From contig NZ_CZRP01000011.1 of NCBI RefSeq assembly GCF_001458115.1, positions 791,381 through 855,380 of the forward strand: a stretch of DNA of 64,000 nucleotides. Reading direction: 5' to 3'. A program made the position numbers and the translations under genes. Positions 37,584-45,951 of this stretch are shown here, in pieces. Source of the stretch: Gracilibacillus massiliensis (GTDB lineage: Bacteria > Bacillota > Bacilli > Bacillales > Amphibacillaceae). Below the pieces are notes generated by a model that was given only the letters and a program-made list of their open reading frames with translations, was not told the origin of the DNA and made no database searches. Numbering within the stretch: position 1 is the stretch's first letter; each line of letters begins with the position of its first letter.

Positions 37584-38213
37584 TTAAAGATTCATAGATG
37601 AGCGATAGATTGGTGCCAGTTGTTGGATGGTTTGTTTGATTGTTGTTACTAATTGGTCGCCATCTTTAATAATCGGATCATCTGCTGCAATTCTTCGACC
37701 AACTAAAAATTCACCCTTTTTTACTTTTTTAAATCTCTCTAATGACTCTTGTAAATCCGTTTCAGAAATTAATGACGCTTGATTTTTCATATGATCCAGT
37801 GAAATTTGAAAATCTTTAGGAATCGTTTGTTGAATATCTTCTAGCTCATTTAAAAATTTTTGAGCAATTTCACTTTTATGTGGTAACTCGTAAATAAAAG
37901 CTAACCAAATAAATAAATTATCTTCCCATAAACCTACCTGAAAATGAGGATGTTTCTTATAACCACGTTTGTTATGGCAATATGCAGACCAGGTATCTTT
38001 TGGAGGATTTACAGTTCGTCGAGCATGTTTAGCAATATGTAAATACATATCGTGACCTGTGACTTCATTTAAATTATCAGTAATTTCCTCATATATACTC
38101 CTGAATTTTGGTTGAATTCTCTCTTGTATTGCTTCCATCCTTTGATCGAGTCCATCAATATGGAAGGTTTCAAAGTCTTTCTTACTAAAACCATTGAATG
38201 TCATAAATTTCAC
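37584..38213 (-). CDS. yktB: UPF0637 / DUF1054 family protein YktB
   Basis: 209 residues. Matches the YktB family: FNGFSKKDFETFHIDGLDQRMEAI at the start, HIAKHARRTVNPPKDTW and FQVGLWEDNLFIWLAFIYE. Function is unknown; soluble. It diverges from suhB. Confidence 0.9.
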   Translation of the reverse strand: MKFMTFNGFSKKDFETFHIDGLDQRMEAIQERIQPKFRSIYEEITDNLNEVTGHDMYLHIAKHARRTVNPPKDTWSAYCHNKRGYKKHPHFQVGLWEDNLFIWLAFIYELPHKSEIAQKFLNELEDIQQTIPKDFQISLDHMKNQASLISETDLQESLERFKKVKKGEFLVGRRIAADDPIIKDGDQLVTTIKQTIQQLAPIYRSSMNL

Positions 38214-38346
38214 CTTTCTATCTGTTTATTATCATTATAATTTTATAATAATTATTATCTAATTGCAAAAGAAACACCCGATATTTTTCAATTAGTCTTT
38301 TCTTTGCTAAAATAGAAGATACTCTAAGGAGAATGGAGGAAGGTTG

Positions 38347-39150
38347 ATGAATAAAACAATCCGACAAAATATATATAATGATGCAGAAAAATGGATTTAT
38401 CAAGCCGGAAAATTAATACGTGAACAAATTCATGATAATTATCAAATTGATACAAAATCAAATGCAAATGATTTAGTAACCGAAGTAGACCGATCAACGG
38501 AACAGTTTTTTGCAGAGAAAATACGAGAAACATATCCATCCCACCATATAGTGGGTGAAGAGGGGTATGGAGATAAAGTTGACTCTTTGGATGGTACGAT
38601 ATGGATTATCGATCCGATTGATGGAACAATGAATTTTGTGCACCAAAAGCGAAATTTTGCAATCTCCATTGGCATCTACCATGATGGTATTGGTGAAATT
38701 GGTTTTATCTATAATGTGATGGATGATGTCTTATATACTGGAATCAAGGGAGAAGGAGCCTTTCGAAATGGACAAAGATTAGCTCAACTGACTGAACAGG
38801 TAAATTTAGAAACAAGCATCATCGCATTGAATAGCTCTTTAGCGTGTGAGAGTAAACGCATTAATGAGAAAAAAGTGCAACAATTGATTAAGGATTGTCG
38901 AGGGACAAGATCATATGGTTCGGCAGCTTTAGAATTTGCATATGTAGCAGAAGGAATTGTGGACGCTTATTTGACAATGAGATTAGCACCATGGGACTTT
39001 GCGGCGGGGCTTATTTTAGTCAATGAGGTTGGAGGAGTTACTGTCCAGGCAAATGGTCAACCTGTTAATTTATTAGAAAAGAATACGATATTAACAACAA
39101 ATAAACAAATACAACATCAGCTTTTAGATACGTATATTGATTTAAAGTGA
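38347..39150 (+). CDS. suhB: Inositol-1-monophosphatase family protein
   Basis: 267 residues from the ATG at 38347 (the TTG just before lies next to AGGAAGG). IMPase motifs: GEEGYGD, WIIDPIDGTMNFVH (metal-binding), GSAALEFAYVAEG and PWDFAAGLILVNEVGG. Corresponds to B. subtilis YktC. Probably hydrolyses inositol or nucleoside 3'-phosphates. A terminator follows directly. Confidence 0.93.
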   Translation: MNKTIRQNIYNDAEKWIYQAGKLIREQIHDNYQIDTKSNANDLVTEVDRSTEQFFAEKIRETYPSHHIVGEEGYGDKVDSLDGTIWIIDPIDGTMNFVHQKRNFAISIGIYHDGIGEIGFIYNVMDDVLYTGIKGEGAFRNGQRLAQLTEQVNLETSIIALNSSLACESKRINEKKVQQLIKDCRGTRSYGSAALEFAYVAEGIVDAYLTMRLAPWDFAAGLILVNEVGGVTVQANGQPVNLLEKNTILTTNKQIQHQLLDTYIDLK

Positions 39151-39154
39151 ATTG

Positions 39155-39188
39155 AAAAAAACTAGCAGTCAAAGGATTGCTAGTTTTT
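39155..39188. terminator. Terminator between suhB and ylaF
   Basis: Stem AAAAACTAGCA with TGCTAGTTTTT. It overlaps the last base of the oppositely directed small gene at 39187 and probably serves both. Confidence 0.85.
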
Positions 39189-39357
39189 AATTGTACTCTT
39201 TTTTCTTTAGCGAGATTCCGAAACCCATTAATGCAAAACCGATTAAAAAGGCTATAAGTATAAACCAGATACTACGTAGAGCAATACCAACTCCTGCTGC
39301 AGAAAATGCCAAAATCACACAAATTGCTAATATAAACTTCGAGAATTGAAACTTCAT
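39187..39357 (-). CDS. ylaF: Small membrane protein, DUF5325 (YlaF-like)
   Basis: 56 residues from ATG at 39357, preceded by GAGGTGACACA. Two membrane helices (about 8-26 and 30-49), then KKKEYN. Size, hydrophobic hairpin, basic tail and position between suhB and ylaH fit YlaF of B. subtilis (62 residues). Function is unknown. Confidence 0.75.
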   Translation of the reverse strand: MKFQFSKFILAICVILAFSAAGVGIALRSIWFILIAFLIGFALMGFGISLKKKEYN

Positions 39358-39484
39358 TGTGTCACCTCAAATATTTAGAACTATTTTTAGCATATCATAA
39401 AATAATTTACTTTTATAGAAATTGTATTTATAAGTGGATTAAAGTATAATAGATTTGTTTGAATGTAGAATTTGGAGGTTTCAC

Positions 39485-39871
39485 ATGCTAAGAGAAACAG
39501 TTATTCAAGTACCTGACAATCTTTGGCCAGTGGCTGATTTTTTTATGAAAGATCTAGGTGGAGAGGTAAACGTTGCAGATGAAGGCGAGATGGCACTATT
39601 AATAAGAGGATTCATGCTACTTTATTTGACTGTCGTCTTGTTTGCTATTTTGGCTTATAAGTTTGGTTTTGCAAAAAAGCTATCTCCTTTAAAATCTTTG
39701 ATTATTTATATTTTGTTATTCATTGGTGTATTCTTTTTAACACTTATTTTTGGATTAAATCTTCCACTTGCAGAAAGTTTATTTATTATTGCAGTGGTAA
39801 TGGGTATATACCGTTTACGCCTTTCGCAAGAACGTAAACAGAATAAACAAAAAGAAAAGGCTGAGCGATAA
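39485..39871 (+). CDS. ylaH: YlaH-like membrane protein
   Basis: 128 residues from the ATG at 39485, which has TTGGAGGTTTCAC in front; a longer frame is ignored. Three membrane helices with the family sequence MALLIRGFMLLYLTVVLFAILAYKFGFAKKLSPLK and a basic tail. Function is unknown. typA (ylaG), which lies between ylaF and ylaH in B. subtilis, is absent here. An IS3-type element starts seven bases behind its stop. Confidence 0.88.
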   Translation: MLRETVIQVPDNLWPVADFFMKDLGGEVNVADEGEMALLIRGFMLLYLTVVLFAILAYKFGFAKKLSPLKSLIIYILLFIGVFFLTLIFGLNLPLAESLFIIAVVMGIYRLRLSQERKQNKQKEKAER

Positions 39872-39997
39872 ATAAAATGGACCCTGTAGAATAGACAGTT
39901 TAAAAAAAGAGGCATGTCCTTGAATTTTTACTGACTCTGTTTTGCAGGGTCTTTTTTTTGTTATAGTTAACTTATTCTAATAGGTGAGGTTGAAAAA

Positions 39998-40456
39998 ATG
40001 GGGAGAAACAAATTTTCAGAAGAACAACAAATACAGCTACGGTCCAATCCTTTCATCGAGAAAGTAAGTGAAACAACTATTTCTTACACAAAAGAATTTA
40101 AAGAACGTTTTCATCACGAATACCAAACTGGAAAAGGACCATCAGCTATACTAAGTGATATGGGAATTGATCCGACTCTTTTAGGTGAAAAGAGAAGAAG
40201 CAGTCTGGTTCAAAGAATTAAGGAGTATGCATCGAGAATAGACGGTTATCAAGACCTGAGAGGGAAAAATTCTGGTCGTCCTTCCACTAAGGAATTAACG
40301 GATGTCGACCGAATAAAGCGATTGGAACATCAAATCAGATACTTAAAACAAGAGAATGAATTTCTAAAAAAAACAGAATTTCTAGACAGGCAGGCAGAGT
40401 GGCAGGAAAACCAGAAGCAACGCCAGAAGAAAAATTCAGACACATCGAAGAAATAA
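39998..40456 (+). CDS. IS3-family OrfA (DNA-binding)
   Basis: 152 residues. N-terminal helix-turn-helix region (SYTKEFKERFHHEYQTGKGPSAILSDMGID) and a C-terminal leucine-zipper-like helix (RIKRLEHQIRYLKQENEFLKK). Binds the inverted repeats and, after frameshifting, is fused to OrfB. Overlaps orfB by 58 bases. Ribosome site AGGTGAGG. Confidence 0.9.
   Translation: MGRNKFSEEQQIQLRSNPFIEKVSETTISYTKEFKERFHHEYQTGKGPSAILSDMGIDPTLLGEKRRSSLVQRIKEYASRIDGYQDLRGKNSGRPSTKELTDVDRIKRLEHQIRYLKQENEFLKKTEFLDRQAEWQENQKQRQKKNSDTSKK
40366..40374 (+). promoter_or_regulatory. Programmed -1 frameshift site of the IS3 element
   Basis: Eight A residues followed by C. The -1 frame is open from here to the orfB GTG and beyond, so slipping gives an OrfAB fusion, the usual active transposase of IS3 elements. 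Confidence 0.75.
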
Positions 40457-41355
40457 CATTAAGAGATAATAATGAGCTTAATATCTATTGGCTTTGTGAT
40501 ATGGCAGGTGTGTCAAGAAGTGGTTATTACAACTGGTTGAAGTCCGCAGAGAAACGCATAAAGAAAGATGAGCAGGATAAAAAAGATTTTGAACTAATAT
40601 TGGAAGCATATCGTTTTCGCGGATATGACAAAGGCAGACGAGGCATATATATGCGCCTTCTGCATATGGGCATAAGGATGAACCAAAAGAAAATCAGTCG
40701 CCTCATGAAAAAGTTTAGTTTATTTTGTCCAATCAGAAAGGCAAATCCATACAGAAGAATGGCTAAAGCGTTGAGGACAGATACCATATCAGAAAATATA
40801 GTAAATAGAGAATTTGAACAACATGGTGCAGGAAAAATACTACTTACAGATATAACTTATCTTTATTACAATAATGGCTGTAAAGCTTATCTCTCTGTCA
40901 TAAAGGATGGTTACACGAAACAGGTACTGGCATACGTTTCAAGTGAATCACTTGAAGTCGATTTTGTATTGGAAACAATTAAAATCCTACTAAAAACGCA
41001 TGGTAATAACTTAGAGACGGATGCCATCATCCATTCTGACCAAGGCTGTCACTATACAAGCGTCTCTTTCCGACAACTGTTAAAAGATAAGGAACTTAGG
41101 CAATCCATGTCCCGACGTGGTAACTGTTGGGACAACGCACCGCAGGAGTCATTTTTCGGGCATATGAAGGATGAACTCAATTTGAAAAACTGCCATTGTT
41201 TTGAGGAGCTTTGCCAAGAGGTTGATAACTACATGGATTATTATAATAATGACCGTTATCAATGGAAACTAGCAAAACTCTCCCCTAATCAATATGCAGC
41301 GTATTTAAAAACAGGTGAATACCCACTTAGAATATACCAGCGTCATCATCAATAG
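40399..41355 (+). CDS. IS3-family OrfB transposase (DDE integrase)
   Basis: 318 residues. HTH_21 region (YWLCDMAGVSRSGYYNWLKS, RRGIYMRLLHMGIRMNQKKISRLMKKF) followed by an rve core. Catalytic residues: Asp in LLTDITYLYY, Asp in IIHSDQGCHYTS and Glu in DNAPQESFFGHMKDE. The gene is intact, so the element may be active. Confidence 0.93.
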   Translation: MAGKPEATPEEKFRHIEEITLRDNNELNIYWLCDMAGVSRSGYYNWLKSAEKRIKKDEQDKKDFELILEAYRFRGYDKGRRGIYMRLLHMGIRMNQKKISRLMKKFSLFCPIRKANPYRRMAKALRTDTISENIVNREFEQHGAGKILLTDITYLYYNNGCKAYLSVIKDGYTKQVLAYVSSESLEVDFVLETIKILLKTHGNNLETDAIIHSDQGCHYTSVSFRQLLKDKELRQSMSRRGNCWDNAPQESFFGHMKDELNLKNCHCFEELCQEVDNYMDYYNNDRYQWKLAKLSPNQYAAYLKTGEYPLRIYQRHHQ

Positions 41356-41719
41356 TAACATTCGAGCTATAATGGATTTCCGATAATTCCTTCTTCAAAC
41401 GTTGCTCATAGCGATCCAACAGTTTCGCCAACCACTCATCTTTGATTTGTGACTGCGGAATACATTCGGGATTCATAATATCCTGAAAATACACAGCATA
41501 GGATAAATCGTCAAAGTCATACTTTAGAATCCACTTTAGTACATAGAAAAGATACGTGATGTCCGTAACAAAAGCAACAGGTTCCAACATCTGTTCATAA
41601 AACCATTGCCATTGTGAATCATCCAATTGGTTACAATACCTATGAATGTAATTCGGCCTATCTTCCCCCAGCATAAATACTTGAAAGCTATCAAATGACT
41701 TTATAAAATTTCTATTCAT
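41327..41719 (-). CDS. Antisense passenger gene inside the IS3 element, unknown function
   Basis: 130 residues with normal composition (Trp, Tyr and acidic residues throughout: WQWFYEQMLEPVAFVTDITYLFYVLKWILKYDFDDL). It converges on orfB and overlaps its end by 29 bases, and lies within the element ends. No membrane segment or known motif; family not recognised. It could modulate transposition or benefit the host. The alternative is that it is a remnant host gene between the IS and its true end. Confidence 0.6.
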   Translation of the reverse strand: MNRNFIKSFDSFQVFMLGEDRPNYIHRYCNQLDDSQWQWFYEQMLEPVAFVTDITYLFYVLKWILKYDFDDLSYAVYFQDIMNPECIPQSQIKDEWLAKLLDRYEQRLKKELSEIHYSSNVTIDDDAGIF

Positions 41720-41917
41720 ATATACATCTAAGACACGGATAAAATTTAAGAACCAGTAACTTTCTATGGCAGAAGAGGTACTGGTTCTTATGTCGTATCT
41801 TCTCCTTAACAGAAGAATACGATATTAATCATCTAAATTTAAGGCCTTTTTTTAAAAGTGTCCTTGACATAGGGACCACTTTAAAATTGCCCAGCCTTTT
41901 CTTTTTGTTTATTAAAA

Positions 41918-42124
41918 TTAAGATAAATATTGATCTTGCACTTCTTTTTTTCTATACAACTTAAAATTACCTGTTCTATGTCTTGCCATTGTATTTTTTT
42001 CGATGCGTTCGTCACATTCGGGACACATGTACGTGTGAATAAGACGATTTCGTAACTTTTTAGCTTTTGGGCAATCATTGTCTATTTTTTTAATAGAATC
42101 ACATATTACACATTTCACTCTCAT
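41918..42124 (-). CDS. ylaI: DUF2197 zinc-ribbon protein YlaI
   Basis: 68 residues, MRVKCVICDSIKKIDND start, with CVIC and CPEC pairs (Cys 5, 8, 34, 37) forming a zinc ribbon. KLRNRLIHTYMCPEC is characteristic of YlaI. Function is unknown. The IS3 right end is 40 bp beyond its stop. Confidence 0.93.
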   Translation of the reverse strand: MRVKCVICDSIKKIDNDCPKAKKLRNRLIHTYMCPECDERIEKNTMARHRTGNFKLYRKKEVQDQYLS

Positions 42125-42202
42125 ACTTTCACCTCAAGTTATTCGTCAGTCTTTTTGTTATTGTAACATAAAACGTCATAAAACCATAAAGTGATTCTGC
42201 AA

Positions 42203-42290
42203 TTATCGGGAGTTATTCCTCACCTATCTCCTTTACTAACGATAGAATTTTTCGTTTAGAGTATTAAGGGCGCTTGCATCGTGATAAAAT
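42203..42290 (-). repeat. Dispersed repeat F3, copy f (degenerate)
   Basis: Read on the reverse strand: TTTATCACGATGCAAGCG, TTAATACTCTAAACG, then CGTTAGTAAAGGAGATAGG. Weaker match than copies d and e. Lies in the divergent gap between ylaI and the 42366 gene. Confidence 0.5.
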
Positions 42291-42365
42291 TCAAAAATAA
42301 TGTTTTATTTTAGGTGCTGGGGGTAAAACTATACTAGATAGAAATACAGAAAGGATGGTTTAGAT

Positions 42366-42626
42366 ATGCGCAAGAGGAATGTAATAAGTATGGTTGGTGG
42401 AGCTGCAGGTGTGGCTACTTTATCTTATTTATTAATGGATAAAAACCGAAGAGATATGATTAAGACTAAATGGAGTGACTTAAGAAGTTCATTCATAAAT
42501 GAGAATACAGACTTACCAATTGAGGAAGCAGGGGACCCTGGAAAAGATAATTTAGAAAATGCCGACATGGTTGCCGAAGGGTCTCAATTTGGTGTCGATT
42601 ATTATAATAAAGTGAAAGAATCATAA
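42366..42626 (+). CDS. Small YtxH-like protein of unknown function
   Basis: 86 residues. A short glycine/alanine-rich hydrophobic stretch (ISMVGGAAGVATLSYLLM), a basic amphipathic region and a C-terminal half rich in Asp, Glu and Asn (EEAGDPGKDNLENADMVAEG). The layout resembles small YtxH-type proteins but identity is weak. Strong ribosome site GAAAGGATGG. Convergent with ylaJ. Confidence 0.6.
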   Translation: MRKRNVISMVGGAAGVATLSYLLMDKNRRDMIKTKWSDLRSSFINENTDLPIEEAGDPGKDNLENADMVAEGSQFGVDYYNKVKES

Positions 42627-42628
42627 AA

Positions 42629-42656
42629 AAAGAAGCCGACCATACACGGCTTCTTT
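42629..42656. terminator. Bidirectional terminator before ylaJ end
   Basis: Stem AAAGAAGCCG with CGGCTTCTTT, with A-run left and T-rich run right, in the 60-bp convergent gap. Confidence 0.85.
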
Positions 42657-42686
42657 CTTTGTGTGAAGTACTTTGAGAGTTATACA

Positions 42687-43277
42687 CTATCGATCTTTCT
42701 GGTGATTAGATTGTTCTTGATTTATTTTTTCCAATTCCTGTTCTTCTTTTTCATCGATCATTTGTTTATTTTGATCAATTTTATCGGATTGTTTTTCATT
42801 TAAAGGCAGTTCAGGCATCCATCTTCCTGTTATATTAGCGAGTTCTTCAGTAATTGCCTCGATAGGGTGCCCATCTTGTATTTTATTTCCCATCCCTTGA
42901 ATTCTTTTATGCAAATCTGCATCAGCTACAATAATTGCTTTTCTGCCGAAGGGATCATGTTCTAAAGCTTCTAAAACGGAGTATTTTATTGATCCAACAT
43001 GTGTCCGATCTAAATCCTCATTTACATCAACACTTACAATTACCCCTCGGTTCGTAATAAGAGCGGAAGCATCGTTTACATTTGGCACTTTACTTGCAAG
43101 ATTTGCTAAATATTGAGCTTTTTCTTGATTATCTGCGTCATCTGGTGCAGATGGATCAGAGTTTTTGACTTGAACTGCACCAATATTATCTGTGCTAGTG
43201 GATAAATCATTTTCTTGTACATCTTGCTGACAACCAAACAACACAAATAGTAAACTACACATAATTAAATATTTCAT
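42687..43277 (-). CDS. ylaJ: YlaJ-type sporulation lipoprotein
   Basis: 196 residues. Lipobox LFGC (Cys 16), then a YhcN/YlaJ domain (AQYLANLASKVPNVNDASALITNRGVIVSVDVNEDLDRT) and a C-terminal Glu/Gln/Lys-rich coiled tail. A spore membrane lipoprotein implicated in germination in B. subtilis. Second member of the family in this window (see 3873). A ribosome site GAAGGAGGGA precedes the start. Confidence 0.9.
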   Translation of the reverse strand: MKYLIMCSLLFVLFGCQQDVQENDLSTSTDNIGAVQVKNSDPSAPDDADNQEKAQYLANLASKVPNVNDASALITNRGVIVSVDVNEDLDRTHVGSIKYSVLEALEHDPFGRKAIIVADADLHKRIQGMGNKIQDGHPIEAITEELANITGRWMPELPLNEKQSDKIDQNKQMIDEKEEQELEKINQEQSNHQKDR

Positions 43278-43363
43278 AAAAAAATCCCTCCTTCTTCTCT
43301 GTATATTTTCTGTAATAAATAATAAAATATACTAACGAGTAGAAGAAAGGACGAAAGAATTGT

Positions 43364-43819
43364 TTAAATCATTTCGATTTCTTTAATACCTTTTATTGGG
43401 TTTTCTTGATTTGAACCATCTCCAAAATACAAATAAGCAGGACCTTGATCTTTTATTTGTTTGCCATCGATAGAAAATAACAAATAACTGTTTATAAGTT
43501 GTTCCTTTGAGATTGTTTTAGTATCATCTTTCATTACCAAGTTAGCTTTGGTAACATTTTCGTTCATTTCTGCATTTTCGATAAATTCTTTGATTGGCAT
43601 GACATAAGAATTCTCGAGCAATTCTTTTTTATTATATTTTTTGATGCTGTTATTGACTGGTGGTTTATTAAGCTTACTGTTTGATTCGATTTTTTCTTCA
43701 CTTGAGGGAGCTGCATCATTAAAAGCCTCTTCCAATCTGACTTTTCTGTCATCAAAAATCCAGACACTAGGGTCTAATGTAATAGGATATTTAACATTTC
43801 CTTTAATTTGGATTATCAT
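43364..43819 (-). CDS. Conserved hypothetical protein (possible YlaL counterpart)
   Basis: 151 residues beginning MIIQIKGNVKYPITLDPSVW and continuing IFDDRKV, a sequence typical of a conserved Bacillaceae family found near ylaJ and ylaN and sometimes mislabelled as peptidyl-prolyl isomerase. After a Ser/Asn/Lys-rich middle it ends in a beta-rich part (QLINSYLLFSIDGKQI). No signal peptide. I am not certain it is YlaL. Confidence 0.65.
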   Translation of the reverse strand: MIIQIKGNVKYPITLDPSVWIFDDRKVRLEEAFNDAAPSSEEKIESNSKLNKPPVNNSIKKYNKKELLENSYVMPIKEFIENAEMNENVTKANLVMKDDTKTISKEQLINSYLLFSIDGKQIKDQGPAYLYFGDGSNQENPIKGIKEIEMI

Positions 43820-43994
43820 TATCTTTCACCTCTTCATTTATACGTTACTATTAAGGATAGCAGACTCTTAAAAAAAATGCATTTTAATTAATTATAACTA
43901 TAGAGATAGTTTGTGAACATTTGTATTATCTTGCAATTTAGAAATTTTCACGATAAAATTAATAATAGAAGTTTTATAGACGGAGGGGATTTTT

Positions 43995-44276
43995 TTGATA
44001 CCTGAAGTGGCTTTAAGTAAAGAGAAGCAAGCCTATGCCCTTCTAAAGGCAGATGCGGATAAGATTCTGCAATTAATAAAAGTTCAAATAGATAATTTAA
44101 CCATGCCTCAGTGCCCTTTATATGAAGAAGTACTGGATACTCAAATGTTTGGATTATCTAGAGAAATAGATTTTGCTGTCCGCTTAGAGCTCATTCAAGA
44201 AGAGGACGGTAAGGAGTTACTAGATAATTTAGAAAGACAATTAAATGTACTGCACGAAGCATCACAAAACGTTTAA
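43995..44276 (+). CDS. ylaN: YlaN family protein (DUF1507)
   Basis: 93 residues, TTG start behind CGGAGGGG. Nearly invariant block [20 protein letters not shown] and [12 protein letters not shown]. All-helical cytosolic protein; YlaN is linked to iron homeostasis and interacts with Fur in related Firmicutes, and is required for growth under low iron. Terminator at 44289. An IS4-type element follows, and ftsW lies beyond it. Confidence 0.95.
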   Translation: MIPEVALSKEKQAYALLKADADKILQLIKVQIDNLTMPQCPLYEEVLDTQMFGLSREIDFAVRLELIQEEDGKELLDNLERQLNVLHEASQNV

Positions 44277-44288
44277 TCGGAAAAGTTC

Positions 44289-44318
44289 AAAAACTTTGCC
44301 ATTTTGGGCAAAGTTTTT
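44289..44318 (+). terminator. Terminator of ylaN
   Basis: Stem AAAAACTTTGCC with GGCAAAGTTTTT, 12 bp behind the stop. Confidence 0.9.
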
Positions 44319-44326
44319 ATGTTTTT

Positions 44327-45857
44327 ACTCAACTTTCGCAGCTAGAAAAAAGCATTCCATATAACTAGCTGTAAAGCTTATTACTGTTCAAATATGCTCA
44401 TTGACAATCGAAATAGGTATAAAAAAACACCTCAACTTTTGGTATAGTGTAATTGACTAGAAAACACTACCAATACAGAAGAGGTGTCTCCTATATGATA
44501 GCGAATAATGACCAAAATAATCAACTACCAAATGAACTTTCCTCCATCTTTAAAGAATTAAACGTGTATAAGCATCTTAGAAAAGCTGGTATTACAAAGT
44601 CTGTCGGCTTTACTTGTGCCTATCTTTTTCAATTGATTTTTTGTTTGATCTTTGAAAATAAGAACTGGTATCAAGTACTTCAAAGTAACAAAGCGAATGA
44701 TTGTCCAGAGAAGAATGCCGTCTATCGCTTTTTAAACAAATCTACCTTTGCTTGGAGAAGGTTTTTACTATTTCTAAGCGCTCATACCATTGGAAAAGTA
44801 ACGAACTTAACGAGTCATGATCGACCAAAAGTATTGATTGTCGACGATTCTTCGTATGATCGTAATCGCAGTAAATCCGTTGAATTATTAGCTCGCTGTT
44901 TTGACCATGCATCCCAAAAGATGCGCTTTTATAAAGGATTCCGTATGCTCACGCTTGGCTGGTCAGATGGTGCAACGTTCATTCCAGTGGACTTTTCCTT
45001 ATTGAGCTCAAAGAAAAGCCAAATCAATGGTATATCATCAAAAGTTGATAAGCGTAGTTCCGGTTATAAACGTAGAGTAGAAGCATTACAAACCGCACCT
45101 GAACAACTACCAGGTATGGTGGAACGCGCCATGAATGCCGGTATCGATGCTTCCTATGTGCTGATGGACTCTTGGTTCACGTATCAGCCTCTCGTTAAGG
45201 AAATAAAAGAGCAAGGGTTGGACGTCATTGGCATGGTAAAGAACTTGAAACAGCGTTACCCTGTGAATGCCACCTTGCAAGCTTAAAGGACCTTTATCGT
45301 TTTGCGAAACCAACAGGGGGAAAGAAAGGCATTCTTCGTTCGATTCATACCACACAAGCGAATGGCGTTCCTATTAAAGTTGTCTTTGTTCGTAATCGAA
45401 ATAAAAAGAGTGAATGGTTAGCTATTCTAAGCACCGATTGTACACTTAGTGATCAAGAAATCATTCGTATTTATGGGATGCGATGGGACATTGAAGTTTT
45501 TTTCAAAACAACAAAATCTCTTTTGAAGCTTCAAAAAGAGTTCCAAAGTCGTTCGTATGACGGTTTAATTAGTCATACGACCATCGTATTTGCACGATAT
45601 ATTATTCTCTCGTGGCAAAACCGATGTAGCACAGACGAGCGAACACTTGGCGGCATGTTTTATGAATTATGTGATGAAATTCATGATCTCGATTGGGCTG
45701 TGGCACTTCAGCAGTTGATCGAGCTTCTTGAAGATGCCTTGAAACAGAGCAACAAGAAGGTACAAAAATTAATCAAAAATCAAGTCCAACACTGGATTGC
45801 AGGATTACCTATCTACATCAGGGCTTACCTGCCTATTTCAGTGTGCGAAAGTTGAGT
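44327..45857 (+). mobile_element. IS4-family insertion sequence, about 1.53 kb
   Basis: Perfect 14-bp terminal inverted repeats ACTCAACTTTCGCA at 44327-44340 and 45844-45857. A single transposase gene is broken by a -1 frameshift at about 45283. The flanks are T-rich on both sides and no convincing target duplication is visible. It is inserted between the ylaN terminator and ftsW. Confidence 0.88.
44495..45855 (+). pseudogene. IS4-family transposase, frameshifted
   Basis: ATG at 44495 behind GAAGAGGTG. The first frame stops at 45286 (PVNATLQA-stop); the protein continues in the -1 frame from TTA at 45283 (LKDLYRFAKPTGGKKG) to the stop at 45853-45855. DDE residues: Asp in LIVDDSSYD, Asp in YVLMDSWFTY and Glu within the YREK signature IYGMRWDIEVFFKTTK. 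With the shift repaired it would be about 453 residues. Either one lost or gained base, or programmed slippage at GCTTAAAGG; a mutation is more likely because no slippery heptamer is evident. Confidence 0.85.
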
Positions 45858-45951
45858 TTTTACTAATATTATATAAAATGACCTATATTAATAGAAGCTT
45901 AATTTGTGATAGAATAATTACAATGATATAGAAACTATCGAGGTATTCAAT

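Larger units (their letters stand above)
39878..41878 (+). mobile_element. IS3-family insertion sequence, about 2.0 kb, with extra antisense gene
   Basis: Left end TGGACCCTGTAGAATAGAC and right end (reverse strand) TGGTCCCTATGTCAAGGAC align through the first bases and again in GACA..TTTAAAAAAAG. The ends begin TG and finish CA as in IS3 elements. It contains orfA, orfB with a -1 frameshift signal, and a third gene in the opposite direction. No clear target duplication is seen (TAAAA left, CTTTA right). It sits between ylaH and ylaI without breaking either. Confidence 0.8.

Noticed and set aside
41881..42078. Alternative reverse frame overlapping ylaI
   Set aside because: ylaI (41918-42124) has the conserved zinc-ribbon sequence; the other frame lacks support.
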